From the NCBI RefSeq assembly GCF_018449795.1, contig NZ_JAAVVE010000034.1, positions 1 to 47,934 of the forward strand: a stretch of 47,934 nucleotides of DNA. The letters run 5' to 3'. The position numbers and the translations under genes are program-made. How positions within the stretch are numbered: position 1 is the stretch's first letter; each line of letters opens with the position of its first letter. This stretch comes from Sphingomonas sp. dw_22. Its GTDB lineage: Bacteria > Pseudomonadota > Alphaproteobacteria > Sphingomonadales > Sphingomonadaceae. Below, piece by piece: positions 17,464 through 28,541 of the stretch. The notes under the pieces are model-generated. The model searched no databases. It was not told where the DNA came from and saw nothing but the letters and a program-made list of their open reading frames with translations.

Positions 17464-18345
17464 ATGATCGACTGGGATGATGTCCGCTACTTCCTCGCCG
17501 CGGCGCGCGGCGGTTCGGTGCGCGCTGCGGCCAAGGGATTGGCGGTGAACCACGCGACGGTGCTGCGACGCATATCCCAGCTCGAAGAACGTCTCGGCAC
17601 CCAGATGTTCGAAAGGCTGCCGTCGGGCTATCGCCTGACGGAAGCGGGCGAAGAGGTTCTCGAACTTGCGACGCAGATGGAAGCGTCGTCGCACCAGCTA
17701 GAAACCCGCGTCCTCGCGCGCGACCAGAGCGTGCGCGGCCTGTTGCGGGTGACCTTGACGCCAATCCTCGCCACGCACTTGCTGATGCCGGATTTCGCCG
17801 ATTTCGTGCGCCTGTATCCGGATATCGAAATGGAAATCCTGTCGTCGGGCGAGTTGGCGAATCTCACCAAGCGGGAAGCGGACGTCGCGATCCGCGTCGT
17901 CTACGACCGCAAGACGCTGCCGCTCAACTTGCACGGCCAGAAGGGGCCAGAAGTGTTCGGCGGCGTCTATGTGTCACGCGATCGACTAGCCGGGTGGCGT
18001 TCCGGCGAAGGCGAACCGCTGCGCTGGATCGTCATCAACACGCACGGTATTCCGGATTGGGCCAGCGAGGGGGCGGTGCGGGCCGCGGGAGTGCCCTTCA
18101 AGGTCATCGACGCCGGGGCGCAGATAGCTGCTGTTAGGCAGGGGCTTGGGATCGCGACGCTGCCATGCTTCGTCGGAGACGCCGACCCGCAGCTGCAAAG
18201 AGTGCCGGACACCCCCCTTCACATGTACGGGACGCTATGGATCCTCACCCAAGGCGAAACCCGCAAAACCAAGCGCGTCAGGCTGTTCACGGAGTTCGTA
18301 TCCAAAAGGATCGCCGCCCACGAGCGGCGTCTTGTCGGCCAGTGA
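17464..18345 (+). CDS. LysR-family transcriptional regulator
   Basis: A 293-aa LTTR. Residues 1-60 form the winged helix-turn-helix (DWDDVRYFLAAARGGSVRAAAKGLAVNHATVLRRISQ), followed by the linker helix and an effector-binding domain (about 90-290) of the type II periplasmic-binding fold. It is divergent from the SDR/SnoaL/methyltransferase unit and very likely controls it through the two GGTGC-N6-GCACC palindromes. The effector is unknown. Confidence 0.9.
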   Translation: MIDWDDVRYFLAAARGGSVRAAAKGLAVNHATVLRRISQLEERLGTQMFERLPSGYRLTEAGEEVLELATQMEASSHQLETRVLARDQSVRGLLRVTLTPILATHLLMPDFADFVRLYPDIEMEILSSGELANLTKREADVAIRVVYDRKTLPLNLHGQKGPEVFGGVYVSRDRLAGWRSGEGEPLRWIVINTHGIPDWASEGAVRAAGVPFKVIDAGAQIAAVRQGLGIATLPCFVGDADPQLQRVPDTPLHMYGTLWILTQGETRKTKRVRLFTEFVSKRIAAHERRLVGQ

Positions 18346-18626
18346 CCGCGATTGATCAAACGGCCATGCCCGAACGGATACTCAATCAAGGGGCGGGTCA
18401 TGGTCCATCCATTGGAACACTGCAAACGGTAGGTATAGGGAGCACCGCTCGGCGCCTTGAAAGGCAGTAATGCGGCGCTTAGCCACCACCACTTGCAATG
18501 TAGGATATCGGCTGCTTGGCTGACCGTGCCGGTCGTCCGGCCGCTCTTAATATCGCACAATCCACGCGAAATAAAATTGCGAGATTGCGCGCGCTATCAT
18601 GAAATCAGTCAAATTTGCAGGGCGTC

Positions 18627-18911
18627 TCAGCCGGGATCGGAAGCGCGATAACCCTGATATTCGCCGCATGTATCGGGATGCTTCCTGCATTCCTTCTCAT
18701 GCTTCTTGCGCTCCTTGCCCTCGCGGGCTTCCTTCTCGCGCATCTTGCGGCCGTAATTGCGGTCCGCTTCCTCCTGGCTCGTCGTCGACCAGTCGACCAC
18801 CTTGCCGCCCGCCTTCACCGGCAGCGTGACGACATCCACCGCCGTCTTGGCGATGCAGCCGCCGGAAAGCAGCGGCAGCGCGACGGCGAGGGGGAGAAGG
18901 AGCTTACGCAT
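18627..18911 (-). CDS. Small basic lipoprotein
   Basis: A 94-aa protein with signal peptide and lipobox LLSGGC, so the mature N-terminus is lipidated Cys19. The mature part is short and highly charged (RNYGRKMREKEAREGKERKKHEKECRK is its core region, with two Cys near the end), predicted mostly helical. Function unknown. It lies 12 bp after the glycerophosphodiesterase start region on the same strand, probably in one transcript. The 281-bp gap 18346-18626 after it is AT-rich and shows no gene. Confidence 0.75.
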   Translation of the reverse strand: MRKLLLPLAVALPLLSGGCIAKTAVDVVTLPVKAGGKVVDWSTTSQEEADRNYGRKMREKEAREGKERKKHEKECRKHPDTCGEYQGYRASDPG

Positions 18912-18923
18912 GGCACTGAACTC

Positions 18924-19991
18924 TCATCTTGCCGGCGCCGCGAGAAAGGCATCGCGCGCCTGGACACCGATATACGGGAAATCGGTGAAGAAGCCATCCA
19001 CGCCAAGCTTCAGGAAAAGCGCGATTTCCTCGGCGATATGACCATGTTCCAAGGGCGTGCCGGCGCGGAATTTCGGATTCAGGAAGAAATTCTCCGCGCG
19101 GAAGGTCCAGGGATGGACCTTGAGGCCCGCGGCATGCGCATCGGTGACCAGCGTCGTCGGCTCGCCCGAATTGGGCAGGATCTGCGTCAGCTCGGGTCCG
19201 ATGCCATAGGCGTATTGGGCGACCGTCTTCAGCCCCTCGGGGGTGCTCATCGCGGCATAGCTGGGCTCGGCGTGGTCGGCGGGGCCGCCGTCGCCGGCCA
19301 TGAGCTGGATCAGGCGGACATGGGTCATGCCCTTCAGCTTCCTGAGGTTGTTCACTTCGAACGACTGGATGAACACCGGCGCATCGGCGCGGTCCCAGCC
19401 TGCGGCCTTGAGCTTGTCGACCAGCCGCTGCTCGACGGGCAGGCCGATCGAGGCGAAATAGCTGGGGTGCTTGGTCTCGGGATAGACGCCGATCGTGCGG
19501 CCGGTGCGTGCCGATTCGCGCTTCGCCAGCGCGATCACCTCGTCGAAGGTCAGGATCTGGGCCTGGCCGTCATATTGGGTGTTGCCCGGGCGGACCTGGG
19601 GCAGGCGCTCCCTGGCGCGCAGCGTCTTCAGCTCGGCGAGGGTGAAGTCTTCGGTGAACCAGCCGGTGAGTTTCTCGCCGTCGATCGTCTTGGTCGCCTT
19701 GCGACCGGCGAATTCGGGGTGCCTGGCGACATCGGTGGTGTCGGTGATGTTGTTCTCGTGCCGCGCGACGAGCACGCCGTCCTTGGTCGGCACCAGATCG
19801 GGCTCGATGAAGTCGGCGCCCTGCTCGATCGCCAGGCCATAGGAGAGGAGCGTATGCTCGGGCCGCTCGCCGCTGGCGCCGCGATGGGCGATGACGATGA
19901 TGCGGGGCTGGGGCTTCTCCATCCCGCGATCCTGCCCCAGCGCGATCCCCGGCGCCATCAGCATCAATGCGATCAACAGCGTTCTCGTCAC
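18924..19991 (-). CDS. glpQ: Glycerophosphodiester phosphodiesterase
   Basis: A periplasmic GlpQ-type enzyme of 355 aa that splits glycerophosphodiesters into glycerol 3-phosphate and an alcohol. Residues 1-20 form a signal peptide. The catalytic site is clear: His36-Arg37 (AHRGASGERPEHT), Glu63 and Asp65 (FIEPDLVPTKDG) and His78 (ARHEN). Length and the TIM-barrel insertion match periplasmic GlpQ rather than cytoplasmic UgpQ. Its neighbour downstream is the small lipoprotein. No glycerol 3-phosphate transporter is nearby. Confidence 0.9.
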   Translation of the reverse strand: MTRTLLIALMLMAPGIALGQDRGMEKPQPRIIVIAHRGASGERPEHTLLSYGLAIEQGADFIEPDLVPTKDGVLVARHENNITDTTDVARHPEFAGRKATKTIDGEKLTGWFTEDFTLAELKTLRARERLPQVRPGNTQYDGQAQILTFDEVIALAKRESARTGRTIGVYPETKHPSYFASIGLPVEQRLVDKLKAAGWDRADAPVFIQSFEVNNLRKLKGMTHVRLIQLMAGDGGPADHAEPSYAAMSTPEGLKTVAQYAYGIGPELTQILPNSGEPTTLVTDAHAAGLKVHPWTFRAENFFLNPKFRAGTPLEHGHIAEEIALFLKLGVDGFFTDFPYIGVQARDAFLAAPAR

Positions 19992-20046
19992 GAAACTCTC
20001 CTTTCGTTACGGGGTTAGGCGGCGGATATGACGGTAGCGAGGCGTG

Positions 20047-20958
20047 ATGGCGGAAAATGACAGCGTGCTCGCGGCCGCCCGGGCCTGGAAGGGCGCGCCG
20101 ATGGCATTGGCGACGGTGGTATCGACCTGGGGATCGGCGCCGCGGCCGCGCGGCAGCCATATGCTCGTCCATGCCGACGGACGGCTGGAAGGATCGGTCT
20201 CGGGCGGCTGTGTCGAGAGCGACATATTGGAGGCCGCGGCGCAAGTGATCGCAGGCGCGCCGGCGGTGGTGAAGGAATACGGCGTCGCCGATGCGGCGGC
20301 ATGGGAAGTGGGCCTGCCCTGCGGCGGCCGGATCGCGGTGCTCGTGCAGCCGGTGGGGCCGGGGGGCTTTGCGCCCGAGCTGTTCGAGGCGATCGATGCC
20401 GCGCGGGCGGCGGGCCGATCGCTGGAGGTTTCCACCGATCTCGAAGTCGGGCTTTCCTCGCTTGGGGCAAGCGACGGCGCCTTCGTCAATCGCTACGATC
20501 CGCCGCGCCGGCTCATCATCGTCGGCGCGGTGCAGATCGCCCAGGCACTGGCCGGGCTGGCGCGCGAACTGGGCATTTCGACCGTCGTTGTCGATCCGCG
20601 CGGAAGATTTTTGACCGCCGAGCGTTTCCCCGGCGTGACCCTGGACGACCGCTGGCCCGACGACGCCGTGACCGCATTGACGCCCGACCCCGCGACGGCG
20701 CTGGTCACGCTCAGCCACGACCCCAAGATCGACGATGCCGCGCTGATCGCGGCGCTGGCGCATCCGACCGGCTATGTCGCCGCGCTCGGATCGCGCAGGA
20801 GCCATGCGGCACGGCTGGAAAGGCTGGCCGGGGCGGGCGTGGCTCCCGAGGATCTTGCCCGGATCGAAGGGCCTGCCGGTATCGATATCGGGGCGATCGG
20901 CCCCTCGGAGATCGCATTGTCGATCGCCGCCGCCATGATAAGGAGCTTCCATGCTTGA
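20047..20958 (+). CDS. XdhC/CoxI-family molybdoenzyme maturation protein
   Basis: About 303 aa. The N-terminal XdhC domain has the signature TWGSAPRPRGSHM and GSVSGGCVE; the C-terminal Rossmann half ends with LGSRRSHAARLERLAGAGV. XdhC-type proteins bind molybdenum cofactor and help to insert the sulfurated form into xanthine or aldehyde dehydrogenases. ATG 20047 is used; a GTG three bases earlier is possible. It overlaps the MocA-like gene by 8 bp, so the two are coupled. No molybdenum hydroxylase subunit is in the window. Confidence 0.85.
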   Translation: MAENDSVLAAARAWKGAPMALATVVSTWGSAPRPRGSHMLVHADGRLEGSVSGGCVESDILEAAAQVIAGAPAVVKEYGVADAAAWEVGLPCGGRIAVLVQPVGPGGFAPELFEAIDAARAAGRSLEVSTDLEVGLSSLGASDGAFVNRYDPPRRLIIVGAVQIAQALAGLARELGISTVVVDPRGRFLTAERFPGVTLDDRWPDDAVTALTPDPATALVTLSHDPKIDDAALIAALAHPTGYVAALGSRRSHAARLERLAGAGVAPEDLARIEGPAGIDIGAIGPSEIALSIAAAMIRSFHA

Positions 20959-21544
20959 GCCCGAACAAGTCGCGTTGGTACTGCTGGCGGCCGGCCGCTC
21001 GCGCCGTTTCGACGGCGACAAGCTGAGCGAGCCGTTCCTCGACAAGCCGCTCGCCTTCCACGTCGTCACGGCGCTGGCGCGAGTGCCCTTCCTGATGCGG
21101 ATCGCCGTCGTATCGGATACCGGGCTCGATTTCGCGTCGCTCGGCTATCAGGTGATCGAGAATCACGATCCCTCGCTCGGCCAGGCGCGTTCGCTCTGCT
21201 ATGGCGTGGAGGCTGCCAAGAAGGCCGGGGCGCAGGCGGTGCTGGTCGCGCTCGCCGATATGCCGCGCGTCACCGCGACGCATATCTACCGCCTGTTCGA
21301 TGCCGCCGACGGCCCCGCGACGATCGTCGCATCGAGCGACGGCACCCGGCCGATGCCGCCGGCGCTGTTCGGCCGCGACATGTTCGACGGCCTGCTTGAC
21401 CTGAAGGGGGATGAGGGCGCGCGCGAGCTTATCAAGCGCGGCCACCATGTCGTTGCCAGCCCCGCCGAGCTGGTCGATATCGATACCCGCGAGGATCTTG
21501 CCGAGCTGCGTGCGCTCTACGGCCTGGAGACCGACGGGAAATAA
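20951..21544 (+). CDS. MocA-like molybdenum cofactor cytidylyltransferase
   Basis: A 197-aa NTP-transferase. LLAAGRSRRFDGDKL is the nucleotide-binding loop and LVALADMPRV carries the metal-binding Asp. Proteins of this type attach CMP (MocA) or GMP (MobA) to the molybdopterin cofactor; coupling to XdhC favours the MCD cofactor of the xanthine oxidase family. It ends just before a CTCCCCG hairpin and converges on the efflux operon. Confidence 0.83.
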   Translation: MLEPEQVALVLLAAGRSRRFDGDKLSEPFLDKPLAFHVVTALARVPFLMRIAVVSDTGLDFASLGYQVIENHDPSLGQARSLCYGVEAAKKAGAQAVLVALADMPRVTATHIYRLFDAADGPATIVASSDGTRPMPPALFGRDMFDGLLDLKGDEGARELIKRGHHVVASPAELVDIDTREDLAELRALYGLETDGK

Positions 21545-21549
21545 TAAAT

Positions 21550-21568
21550 CCTCCCCGGAACGGGGAGG
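21550..21568. terminator. Hairpin between convergent mocA-like and macB-like genes
   Basis: CCTCCCCG-GAA-CGGGGAGG, an 8-bp perfect stem in the 32-bp gap between two convergent stops. There is no long T-run, so it is a two-way transcript end of the REP-like type rather than a classical terminator. Confidence 0.55.
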
Positions 21569-21576
21569 GTATTGGA

Positions 21577-22785
21577 TCACTCGTGCCGGAGCGCGTCGAT
21601 CGGGTTGAGGCTCGCGGCGCGGCGGGCGGGGAAATAGCCGAAGACGATGCCGATCACTGCCGAGATCAGGAAGGCGACCGTGTTGATCTGCACGTCGAAC
21701 AGGAAAGGCAGACCCCCGAGATAGGAGAAGAGCGCGACCGCGAGCTGCGCGAGCAGCAGCCCGATCACCCCGCCCAGCATCGACAGCACCACGGCCTCGA
21801 CCAGGAACTGCATCAGCACTTCGTTCGCCACCGCGCCGATCGCCAGGCGGATGCCGATCTCGCGGGTGCGCTCGGTGACGGACACCAGCATGATATTCAT
21901 GATGCCGATGCCGCCGACGACCAGGCTGATGCCCGCCACCGCCGCGACGATGCGGGTGAGCAGCGTCGTCGTGCCGGTCAGCGTCGCGCTGATCTGGGCG
22001 GTATCGAAGATGTTGAAATCATCGTCCTTGCCGCCGGTGATGCTGCGCCGCTCGCGCAGCAGATCGGTGATCGATGCCTGGACCTGGGCGCTTTCGTAAT
22101 CGGAATCGGTGCCGACCAGCATCAGCCGGACGTCGCGCGTGCCGGTGAAGCGGCGCTGCACCTGCTTGATCGGCATGATGACGACATCGTCCTGGTCGCC
22201 GCCGAACCCGGCCTGGCCGCGCGTCGAGAGCACGCCGATCACGTCGCACGACACGCCGTTGACGCGGATCCGGTCGCCCACCGCTGCGCCGCCGCGGAAC
22301 AGGTTGGTGCGGATCGTGTTGCCGATGATGCAGACGGCCTTGCCCGCCTGCTCCTCGGCGCGGGTCCATTGGCGGCCCTCCACCAGCGGCCAGGGCTGGA
22401 CCTGGAAATAATCGTTGGTGGTGCCGTTGATCGTGGTCGACCAGTTGGCGCCGTTGTAGATCACCGTGGCGGTCGACTGGGCCTGGGGGGCGACCGCGGT
22501 GACTCCCGCGATCTGGTCGCGCACCGCCTGGACGTCCTGTTCCTTGAAGTCGGGCGGCCGCGGCCCGCCGCCGCCGCGGCCGAAGCCCTGGCCGGGGCGA
22601 ATCTGGAGGATGTTGGTGCCGAGCGACGAGATCTGCTGCTGCACCGCGGCCGTGGTCGCCTTGCCCAGCGTGACCATGGTGACGACGGCGGCGACGCCGA
22701 TGATGATGCCGAGCGCGGTCAGGATCGAGCGCAGCTTGTGCCGCAGGATCGATCGCAGGGCGAGGACGAAGGTGGTGCCGAACAT
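21577..22785 (-). CDS. MacB-type ABC transporter permease
   Basis: A 402-aa permease with the MacB layout: one N-terminal membrane helix (about 18-45, RSILTALGIIIGVAAVVTMV), a large periplasmic domain (about 50-270) with a glycine-rich loop (GQGFGRGGGGPRP), and three C-terminal helices (about 280-395). MacB works as a mechanotransmitter that pumps substrates from the periplasm through the adaptor and outer membrane factor. Here the ATPase is a separate gene, which abuts directly upstream; in E. coli MacB the two are fused. Last gene of the four-gene operon. Confidence 0.88.
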   Translation of the reverse strand: MFGTTFVLALRSILRHKLRSILTALGIIIGVAAVVTMVTLGKATTAAVQQQISSLGTNILQIRPGQGFGRGGGGPRPPDFKEQDVQAVRDQIAGVTAVAPQAQSTATVIYNGANWSTTINGTTNDYFQVQPWPLVEGRQWTRAEEQAGKAVCIIGNTIRTNLFRGGAAVGDRIRVNGVSCDVIGVLSTRGQAGFGGDQDDVVIMPIKQVQRRFTGTRDVRLMLVGTDSDYESAQVQASITDLLRERRSITGGKDDDFNIFDTAQISATLTGTTTLLTRIVAAVAGISLVVGGIGIMNIMLVSVTERTREIGIRLAIGAVANEVLMQFLVEAVVLSMLGGVIGLLLAQLAVALFSYLGGLPFLFDVQINTVAFLISAVIGIVFGYFPARRAASLNPIDALRHE

Positions 22786-23508
22786 CTAGGCCACAGCCTC
22801 CCCGGCATGGTGATGCACGTCGATCCGCTCGACCAGCCCGTCCTTGAAATGAACGATGGTGCGCGCGAAGGCGGCCATGTCGGGCTCATGTGTGACCATC
22901 AGCACGGTGATGTTGCTCGTCTTGTTGAGATCGGTGAGCAATTGCATGATCTCCACCGAACGCTCGGAATCGAGGTTGCCGGTCGGCTCGTCCGCCAGCA
23001 GCACTTCGGGATTGGTGACGATCGCGCGGGCGATCGCAACGCGCTGCTGCTGGCCGCCCGAAAGCTCGGCGGGGGTATGGTCCCACCATTTGTCGAGCCC
23101 CACCTTGGCCAGCGCGCTCATCGCCATTTCGCGGCGCTGCGCCTTGGGATCGCCGCGATAGAGCAAAGGCAGCTCGACATTCTCCAGCGCGCTGGTGCGG
23201 GCGAGCAGGTTGAAGCCCTGGAACACGAAGCCGAGATATTTCCGCCGCAGCAGCGCGCGCTGGTCGCGCTCCAGCGTCTCGACATGGAAGCCCTTGAACA
23301 GGAACTCGCCGTCCGAAGGCACGTCGAGACAGCCCAGGATGTTCATCGTCGTCGACTTGCCCGATCCCGACGGCCCCATCACCGCGACGAAATCGCCGGC
23401 CTGGATGTCGAGGTCGATGCCCTTCAGCGCCTGGAACTGGGTAGCGCCTTCGCCATAGACCTTGGTGACGCCGCGCAGGCGGATCAGCGGGAGGTCATTG
23501 TCCGCCAC
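22786..23508 (-). CDS. MacB/LolD-type ABC transporter ATPase
   Basis: A 240-aa ATPase with Walker A GPSGSGKS (45-52), signature LSGGQQQR, Walker B LLADEPTGNLD and the H-loop VTHEPD. This belongs to the MacB/LolD/FtsE group. The GTG at 23508 is chosen because it overlaps the adaptor gene end by 14 bp as part of a chain of overlaps; a longer frame to 23559 would only read the adaptor's low-complexity tail. It energises the neighbouring permease. Confidence 0.9.
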   Translation of the reverse strand: MADNDLPLIRLRGVTKVYGEGATQFQALKGIDLDIQAGDFVAVMGPSGSGKSTTMNILGCLDVPSDGEFLFKGFHVETLERDQRALLRRKYLGFVFQGFNLLARTSALENVELPLLYRGDPKAQRREMAMSALAKVGLDKWWDHTPAELSGGQQQRVAIARAIVTNPEVLLADEPTGNLDSERSVEIMQLLTDLNKTSNITVLMVTHEPDMAAFARTIVHFKDGLVERIDVHHHAGEAVA

Positions 23509-24928
23509 GCTGGCCTCCGGCGCCCGCGCCGTTCGCGCCACCCTGGCCGGCCCCGGCACCCGCGCCCTGGCGCCGCTGCCGGCGCTGGCCGCTGCTACCG
23601 GCCGAGAGCTGGCCGGTGATGACCTTGTCGCCGGGCTTCAATTCGCCGCCGGTGACTTCGGTGACGGTGCCGTCCGTATCGCCGGTCGTGACCTGCACCG
23701 CCTGCGGCTTGCCGTCGGCGCCCTGGATATAGACGGTCTGCTGCGCGCCCTTGCTCATCGTCGCGGACTTGGCGGCGCTGCCGCCTCTCCGGGGACGGCT
23801 GGGAACCAGCGCGCCCGCGATCCCGCCCTGGCCGCTGCTCGCCGGGCTGGTGCCTGCTGTCGTCGGCGTGAAGCGCAGCGCCGCATTGGGCACCAGCAGC
23901 ATGTTGGGATGCGCCTTGGTGATGATCTCGGCGGTCGCGGTCATGCCGGGGCGGAGCTGCTGGCCGGGATTGGAGACGCTGAGCGTCGCCGCATAGGACA
24001 CGACCTGGCCCTGGGTGGTGGTGGAAGCCGTGGAGCTGGTGCTGCTCGCCGCCTGGGCCGAGAGGTTCGAGCCGAGATCGACGCGGGTGATCGTCGCCGG
24101 GAAGGTCTGGCCCGGAAAGGCATCGACCGTGAAGCTCGCGGTCTGGCCCTGCTTCACCGATCCGACATCGGCCTCGTCGATCGCGACCTGGAGCTCCATG
24201 TTCGACAGATCCTCGGCGATCACGAACAGGGTCGGCGTGTTGAACGACGAGGCGACCGTCTGGCCGGCGTCGATCTGGCGGGCCAGCACCACGCCGTTGA
24301 CGGGCGAGCGGATCACCGCCTTGTAGCGCTGGGTCTGGTTCGAGGAGAGCGCGGCGCGCTGCGACACCACGTTCGCCTGGGCCGAGCGCAGATTGGCGAT
24401 CGCGCGCTGCACATCGGCGCGGGCCTGCTCCATCTCCACCTTGGCGGGCACCTTGCCGCCGGACAGCCGGCTGACTTCCTCCATGCGGGCGAGATTGGCC
24501 TGGGATTGCGCCACGGTCGCCTGGTTCTGCGCCACCGTCGCAACGGCGGCATCGAGGGTCGCCTGGCTCTGGGTGATCGCGTCGTCGAGCCGCGAGGTAT
24601 CGAGCACCGCCAGCGGCTGGCCCTTGGTCACGCGATCGTTGACGTCGACCGAGACGGTCTCGACCAGGCCCGAAAGCTCGGAGCCGACCTGCACCTGGTT
24701 GGTCGGCGCCAGCTTGCCGGTGGCCGACACGGTCACCGTCAGATTGCCGCGCTGGATTTCCTCGGTGGCATAGCGAACTTCGGCGCTACCACCCAGGAAA
24801 TGCCAGCCGACCAGCGCCACCAACACCACGCCGATCGCAATCAGCGCCCATTTCAGGTAGCGCCGCCACCAGGGCCGCGGGGGCGTGCCCAGGAAGTCGC
24901 TGAGATTCTGGTTCGGATCAGTGGCCAT
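23495..24928 (-). CDS. MacA-like periplasmic adaptor (HlyD/RND membrane fusion family)
   Basis: A 477-aa adaptor: cytoplasmic N-tail, membrane helix (about 25-47), lipoyl half-motifs, a coiled-coil hairpin (about 100-180, rich in Ala/Gln), beta-barrel and membrane-proximal domains. It bridges the MacB-type permease and the outer membrane factor. Two Ser/Thr/Gly-rich loops interrupt the barrel region, and the last 31 residues are a Gly/Ala/Gln/Arg low-complexity tail that overlaps the ATPase start. Its ATG overlaps the end of the outer membrane factor gene by 11 bp. Confidence 0.88.
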   Translation of the reverse strand: MATDPNQNLSDFLGTPPRPWWRRYLKWALIAIGVVLVALVGWHFLGGSAEVRYATEEIQRGNLTVTVSATGKLAPTNQVQVGSELSGLVETVSVDVNDRVTKGQPLAVLDTSRLDDAITQSQATLDAAVATVAQNQATVAQSQANLARMEEVSRLSGGKVPAKVEMEQARADVQRAIANLRSAQANVVSQRAALSSNQTQRYKAVIRSPVNGVVLARQIDAGQTVASSFNTPTLFVIAEDLSNMELQVAIDEADVGSVKQGQTASFTVDAFPGQTFPATITRVDLGSNLSAQAASSTSSTASTTTQGQVVSYAATLSVSNPGQQLRPGMTATAEIITKAHPNMLLVPNAALRFTPTTAGTSPASSGQGGIAGALVPSRPRRGGSAAKSATMSKGAQQTVYIQGADGKPQAVQVTTGDTDGTVTEVTGGELKPGDKVITGQLSAGSSGQRRQRRQGAGAGAGQGGANGAGAGGQRGGQ

Positions 24929-26393
24929 TCGCGGTGCTGCCTGCGCTGGGTGCCTGGGGGGTGATGCTGCTGTCCCATCCGCCGCCGAGCGACTGATAGA
25001 GCTGGATGAGGGCGGTCGCCTCATCGGACTGGGCCTGGCTTAGGCCGTTCTTCGCCGACAGCAACTGGCTTTCGGACTGGTTGAGCGTGGTGAAATCGGT
25101 CAGGCCCGAGCGATATTGCATCCGCGCGAGCAGCGCCTGGTTGTTGGCGGCGTCGAGCGCGATGCGGAATTCGGCCTCGCGCTGCCTGGCCGACTGGAGC
25201 GCCACGACGGCGTTCTCGATATCCTCGAGCGAAGTCAGCACGGTCGATTTGTACGAAAGGAACGCGCCGTCCGCCGCGGCCCGGGCCGATCGGACCTGGC
25301 TGCGGCCGCGGCCGGCGTCGAAGATCGTCTGGGCGATGTTGCCGAACAGCCGCCCGGTGATGACGTCGAAGATCGAGCTGAGCGCGCTGCTGCCGGAATC
25401 GATGCTGCCGCCGATCGACAGCGAGGGATAGAGCTGCGCGGTGGCGACGCCGATCTGGGCGGTCGCGGAAGCCAGATTGCGCTCGGCGGCGCGGATGTCG
25501 GGGCGCTGGCGCAGCGCCTCGGCGGGAATGCCGGTGGCGACATCGGCGGGGCCGCGCGGGATCGGCTTCACCGCCTCGATCTCGGCCTTGAGCGCGCCGG
25601 GCGCCTGGCCGGTCAGCACGCCGAGACGCGAGACGAAGCCGTTGTAGTTCGCCTCAAGCGACGGGATCGACGCGGCGGTCTGCGCGCGCTGCGCCCGGGC
25701 CTGCTCGGCGTCGATCGAGGTGACCAGCCCGGCCTGGAGCCGCCACTGGGCGATCTGGAGATTGTCGTCCTGGATCGCCAGCGAATCGCGGGCATTGGCG
25801 AGCTGCGCCTGGGCGAGCCGCGCCAGCACATAGTTGCGCGCCGTCTCCGCCTCGACCGAGATCAGCACCGAGGCATAGTCGAAGCCGCTCGCTTCATAGC
25901 CGGCACGCGCCGATTCGACGCCGCGGCGCACCCCGCCGAAGATGTCGGCCTGATAGCTGGCGTCGAGGCCGATCGAGAAGTTGCTGCTCCCGCCCTGCGA
26001 GAAGGACGTGACGGTGCCGTCGGGCAGGGTGACGGTGGTGCTGCCGCCCCTAAGCGGCTCGCTGCGCGTATAGCCGCCCGATGCGCTGACGCCGGGCAGC
26101 AGCGACGCGCGCGACTGGATCAGCGATTCGCGCGCCTGGCGCAGCCGGGTGACGGCCTGGGCCACGTCGAGGTTCGATGCCTGGGCGCGCTCGACCAGCG
26201 ACGCCAGCATCGGATCGTCGAACCGGGTCCACCATTTGGTCAGGTCTTCCCGCGCCTTCTGGTCAGCCGGGACCGAATAGGCATCGGGCACGCCCAGCTC
26301 TGCCGAAGCGTGCGGGCGATAGTCAGGGCCGACCGCACAGGCCGAAAGCGGCAGCGCGACGGTCAGGATCAAGGCGAGGGGGCGTTTGACCAT
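24918..26393 (-). CDS. NodT-family outer membrane efflux lipoprotein
   Basis: A 491-aa TolC-like channel. The ATG at 26393 gives a compact signal peptide with lipobox LSAC (MVKRPLALILTVALPLSAC); the longer GTG frame to 26429 is rejected. Two repeats of the outer membrane efflux domain (about 60-250 and 270-470) form the channel. First gene of the efflux operon, divergent from acs across 145 bp. The substrate of the pump is unknown; macrolides, peptides or lipids are possible for the family. Confidence 0.9.
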   Translation of the reverse strand: MVKRPLALILTVALPLSACAVGPDYRPHASAELGVPDAYSVPADQKAREDLTKWWTRFDDPMLASLVERAQASNLDVAQAVTRLRQARESLIQSRASLLPGVSASGGYTRSEPLRGGSTTVTLPDGTVTSFSQGGSSNFSIGLDASYQADIFGGVRRGVESARAGYEASGFDYASVLISVEAETARNYVLARLAQAQLANARDSLAIQDDNLQIAQWRLQAGLVTSIDAEQARAQRAQTAASIPSLEANYNGFVSRLGVLTGQAPGALKAEIEAVKPIPRGPADVATGIPAEALRQRPDIRAAERNLASATAQIGVATAQLYPSLSIGGSIDSGSSALSSIFDVITGRLFGNIAQTIFDAGRGRSQVRSARAAADGAFLSYKSTVLTSLEDIENAVVALQSARQREAEFRIALDAANNQALLARMQYRSGLTDFTTLNQSESQLLSAKNGLSQAQSDEATALIQLYQSLGGGWDSSITPQAPSAGSTANGH

Positions 26394-26538
26394 CCGGCCT
26401 AGATGATTGGAGAGGCGCGCGAGTTCCACCTAAATTTTGTCGCAACTTGTATCGGAGCCGTTACGGCTGCGCAAAGACGCCGCGTCGGCTTGCCTATCGG
26501 CACCCTCGAACTCTAGAAGCGCGCGCGAGGAGAACCCC

Positions 26539-28476
<1,938 letters not shown>

Positions 28477-28509
28477 ATCGCGATTGCGGGCGGCGAATCG
28501 GGGCGTTAT

Positions 28510-28533
28510 CCTCGGCTAATACACTAACCGAGG
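28510..28533 (+). promoter_or_regulatory. Hairpin covering the ribosome site of the M13 protease gene
   Basis: CCTCGG pairs with CCGAGG around a 12-nt loop. The 3' arm contains most of the CGAGGGA ribosome-binding site used by the ATG at 28542, so folding could limit translation. It lies 33 bp after the acs stop; it might also be an attenuated end of acs. Confidence 0.4.
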
Positions 28534-28541
28534 GACACTCC

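Noticed and set aside
18414..18440. GGAAC in the gap after the LysR gene as a second EcfG promoter
   Set aside because: No CGTT at 16-17 bp, and no plus-strand gene follows.
18219..18560. 113-aa minus-strand frame across the LysR end and the AT-rich gap
   Set aside because: No ribosome site, no recognisable domain and half of it is antisense to the LysR gene.
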